Assembly (NCBI GenBank): GCA_028285315.1
Contig: JANQPU010000322.1
Coordinates: forward strand, 1-33,472
Direction of reading: 5' to 3'
DNA length: 33,472 bases
Source: Acaryochloris sp. IP29b_bin.176
GTDB taxonomy: Bacteria; Cyanobacteriota; Cyanobacteriia; Thermosynechococcales; Thermosynechococcaceae
Below, in pieces: positions 32,590 to 33,472 of the stretch. Positions within the stretch are counted from its first letter, which is position 1; every line of letters starts with the position of its first letter. The notes beneath the pieces were generated by a model. It did no database searches and was not told the origin of the DNA. It saw only the letters and a program-made list of their open reading frames with translations. The position numbers were made by a program, and so were the translations under genes.

Positions 32590-33472
32590 TTATTGATCCT
32601 TTTTGGTTGGAACACGCTGATATCCAGGCTTGGGCTGGGTCATTTTGGCCCATAGTCCTTTGACATCATTGAGCAGCGCCTCTCCCTTCTCGGCTATCTC
32701 CATTGCGTCAGACTTAGAGTCTGTTGATGCTGGCTGTTCCGCTACAGATTTGGGTGTCTCCTTCTCAGGCTTCTCTACCTTAGGCTCAGAAGATACTCCA
32801 CTTGCCACACTAACCGGCGCATCTGTTTTTGGCGCTGGCAAAGCCTGTTCCTTCGGCTTATCCTCACTATCCTTTGGTTCCACCTCTGCCACAGGCGTAG
32901 ACGTTGCATCTGCCTCCTTCGCATCCACCTTCGGTGTCGTTGGTGCTGATGTAGCTTCTCCTTTAGACGCTGTCTTTACCTTGGAGTCGGCCACCTTAGA
33001 TTTTGTAGGCTTCGCCTTGGACTTTGCCTCAGCCTTGGGCTTCGCCTCCATTTTGGACTTTGCCTCAGGTTTAGATATAGCTGCAGGCCCCTTCGCGTTC
33101 GGCTTTACCTCTGCCCTCGGAGCAGGCTTCTCCTTATCCTTCGCTTTCACCTCTGCTTTTGGCTTCTCCTCCACCTTCGGTGTAGCCTTCTTCGCCTTCG
33201 GTGCAGGCTTCTTCTCTTCGTCCTGCTGCTCAGGTGTAGGAGCCTCTCCCTCTGGTGTAGCTACCACTGGTACATTGACAGGCTTGCGACCCACCAACCG
33301 GCCCAAAAACTCACACGTCTTCTCAATCAACCCAGGCTTACGCTGCACAAACGTTCCCAATCCACCTTGAATTGGTAACGTATCCAGCACATCCAACTGG
33401 GCACAATAGGCAATATCCGCCTTGCCCCGCATCTTCAACAATCGCTGACCATGACTGGCCCTCGCCAACAAC
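32590..33472 (-). CDS. C-terminal part of a protein with a long Lys/Ala/Pro/Glu-rich tail (N terminus outside window)
   Basis: The frame is open to the right edge, with no convincing start (only TTG codons near 33471), so the N terminus is missing. The first ~65 visible residues look folded (G-Q-R-L-L-K-M-R-G-K-A-D-I-A-Y-C-A-Q-L and F-V-Q-R-K-P-G-L-I-E-K-T-C-E-F-L-G-R-L-V-G-R-K-P-V); I do not recognise the domain. Residues about 80-255 are disordered low complexity with recurring K-P-K-A-E and E-A-K-S-K units, like histone H1-type tails. The last ~35 residues regain sequence variety (G-E-A-L-L-N-D-V-K-G-L-W-A-K-M) and may be a short helix. It is convergent with dusA. Function unknown; a nucleic-acid- or membrane-binding tail is possible. 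Confidence 0.7.
   Translation of the reverse strand, partial: LLARASHGQRLLKMRGKADIAYCAQLDVLDTLPIQGGLGTFVQRKPGLIEKTCEFLGRLVGRKPVNVPVVATPEGEAPTPEQQDEEKKPAPKAKKATPKVEEKPKAEVKAKDKEKPAPRAEVKPNAKGPAAISKPEAKSKMEAKPKAEAKSKAKPTKSKVADSKVKTASKGEATSAPTTPKVDAKEADATSTPVAEVEPKDSEDKPKEQALPAPKTDAPVSVASGVSSEPKVEKPEKETPKSVAEQPASTDSKSDAMEIAEKGEALLNDVKGLWAKMTQPKPGYQRVPTKKDQ

Noticed and set aside
32630-33370. 246-codon open frame on the plus strand rich in Ser, Phe and Gly
   Set aside because: It is antisense to the Lys/Ala/Pro-rich coding region; the repetitive codons there keep the opposite strand open. No ribosome binding site and no domain.
1-33472. CRISPR array, tRNA, rRNA or transposase
   Set aside because: I saw no regularly spaced direct repeats, no tRNA-like cloverleaf that holds up, no rRNA sequence and no transposase motifs.

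Overview
This is a piece of a cyanobacterial chromosome. The evidence is a magnesium-protoporphyrin O-methyltransferase (chlM), a high-light-inducible (Hli/Scp) protein, a cyAbrB regulator next to an SdhB subunit, several families known only from cyanobacteria (DUF3038, DUF4335, DUF4168), and repeated copies of the HIP1 octamer GCGATCGC. The gene order perR/prxII and sdhB/cyAbrB matches what I remember from Synechocystis. A marine Acaryochloris-like organism is possible, but I cannot fix the genus from sequence alone.

Region 1 (1-10.1 kb) looks accessory. It opens with the 3' 6.4 kb of a giant, repetitive, secreted-looking beta-helix protein gene that runs off the left edge. Facing it on the minus strand are three tandem phage-tail-collar/MdpB-type genes, a DUF6916 gene and a GNAT acetyltransferase, followed on the plus strand by a second DUF6916 protein with a Tat signal. 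I recall collar, DUF6916 and GNAT genes occurring together in unrelated bacteria, but I know of no established function. This is the best candidate for an undescribed system here, perhaps a surface fibre or adhesin module. The stretch 2332-11017 has no HIP1 site, whereas 14 occur in the remaining 22.5 kb.

Region 2 (10.3-13.6 kb) is redox and oxidative-stress related: a Tat/lipoprotein-type Rieske protein, glutathione reductase, a type II peroxiredoxin, and a divergent PerR-type Fur regulator. Two 7-1-7 palindromes lie exactly on the predicted prxII promoter hexamers. Fe-superoxide dismutase follows at 21.4 kb.

Region 3 (13.7-22.3 kb) is mixed housekeeping: an NTF2-like protein, a GNAT, an SDR oxidoreductase, a small exported protein, a frameshifted NYN-domain gene, chlM, a small unknown gene, a 3'(2'),5'-bisphosphate nucleotidase, an HpnG-like phosphorylase divergent from a squalene-synthase-type gene (possible hopanoid link), sodB and an Hli protein.

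Region 4 (22.3-33.5 kb) holds sdhB and cyAbrB, the corrinoid genes cobL(cbiET) and cobH(cbiC) with a TGATG overlap, holA, a DUF4168 protein, an orphan OpuAC-type binding lipoprotein, the DUF3038-DUF4335 pair, dusA, and the C-terminal part of a Lys/Ala/Pro-rich protein that runs off the right edge.
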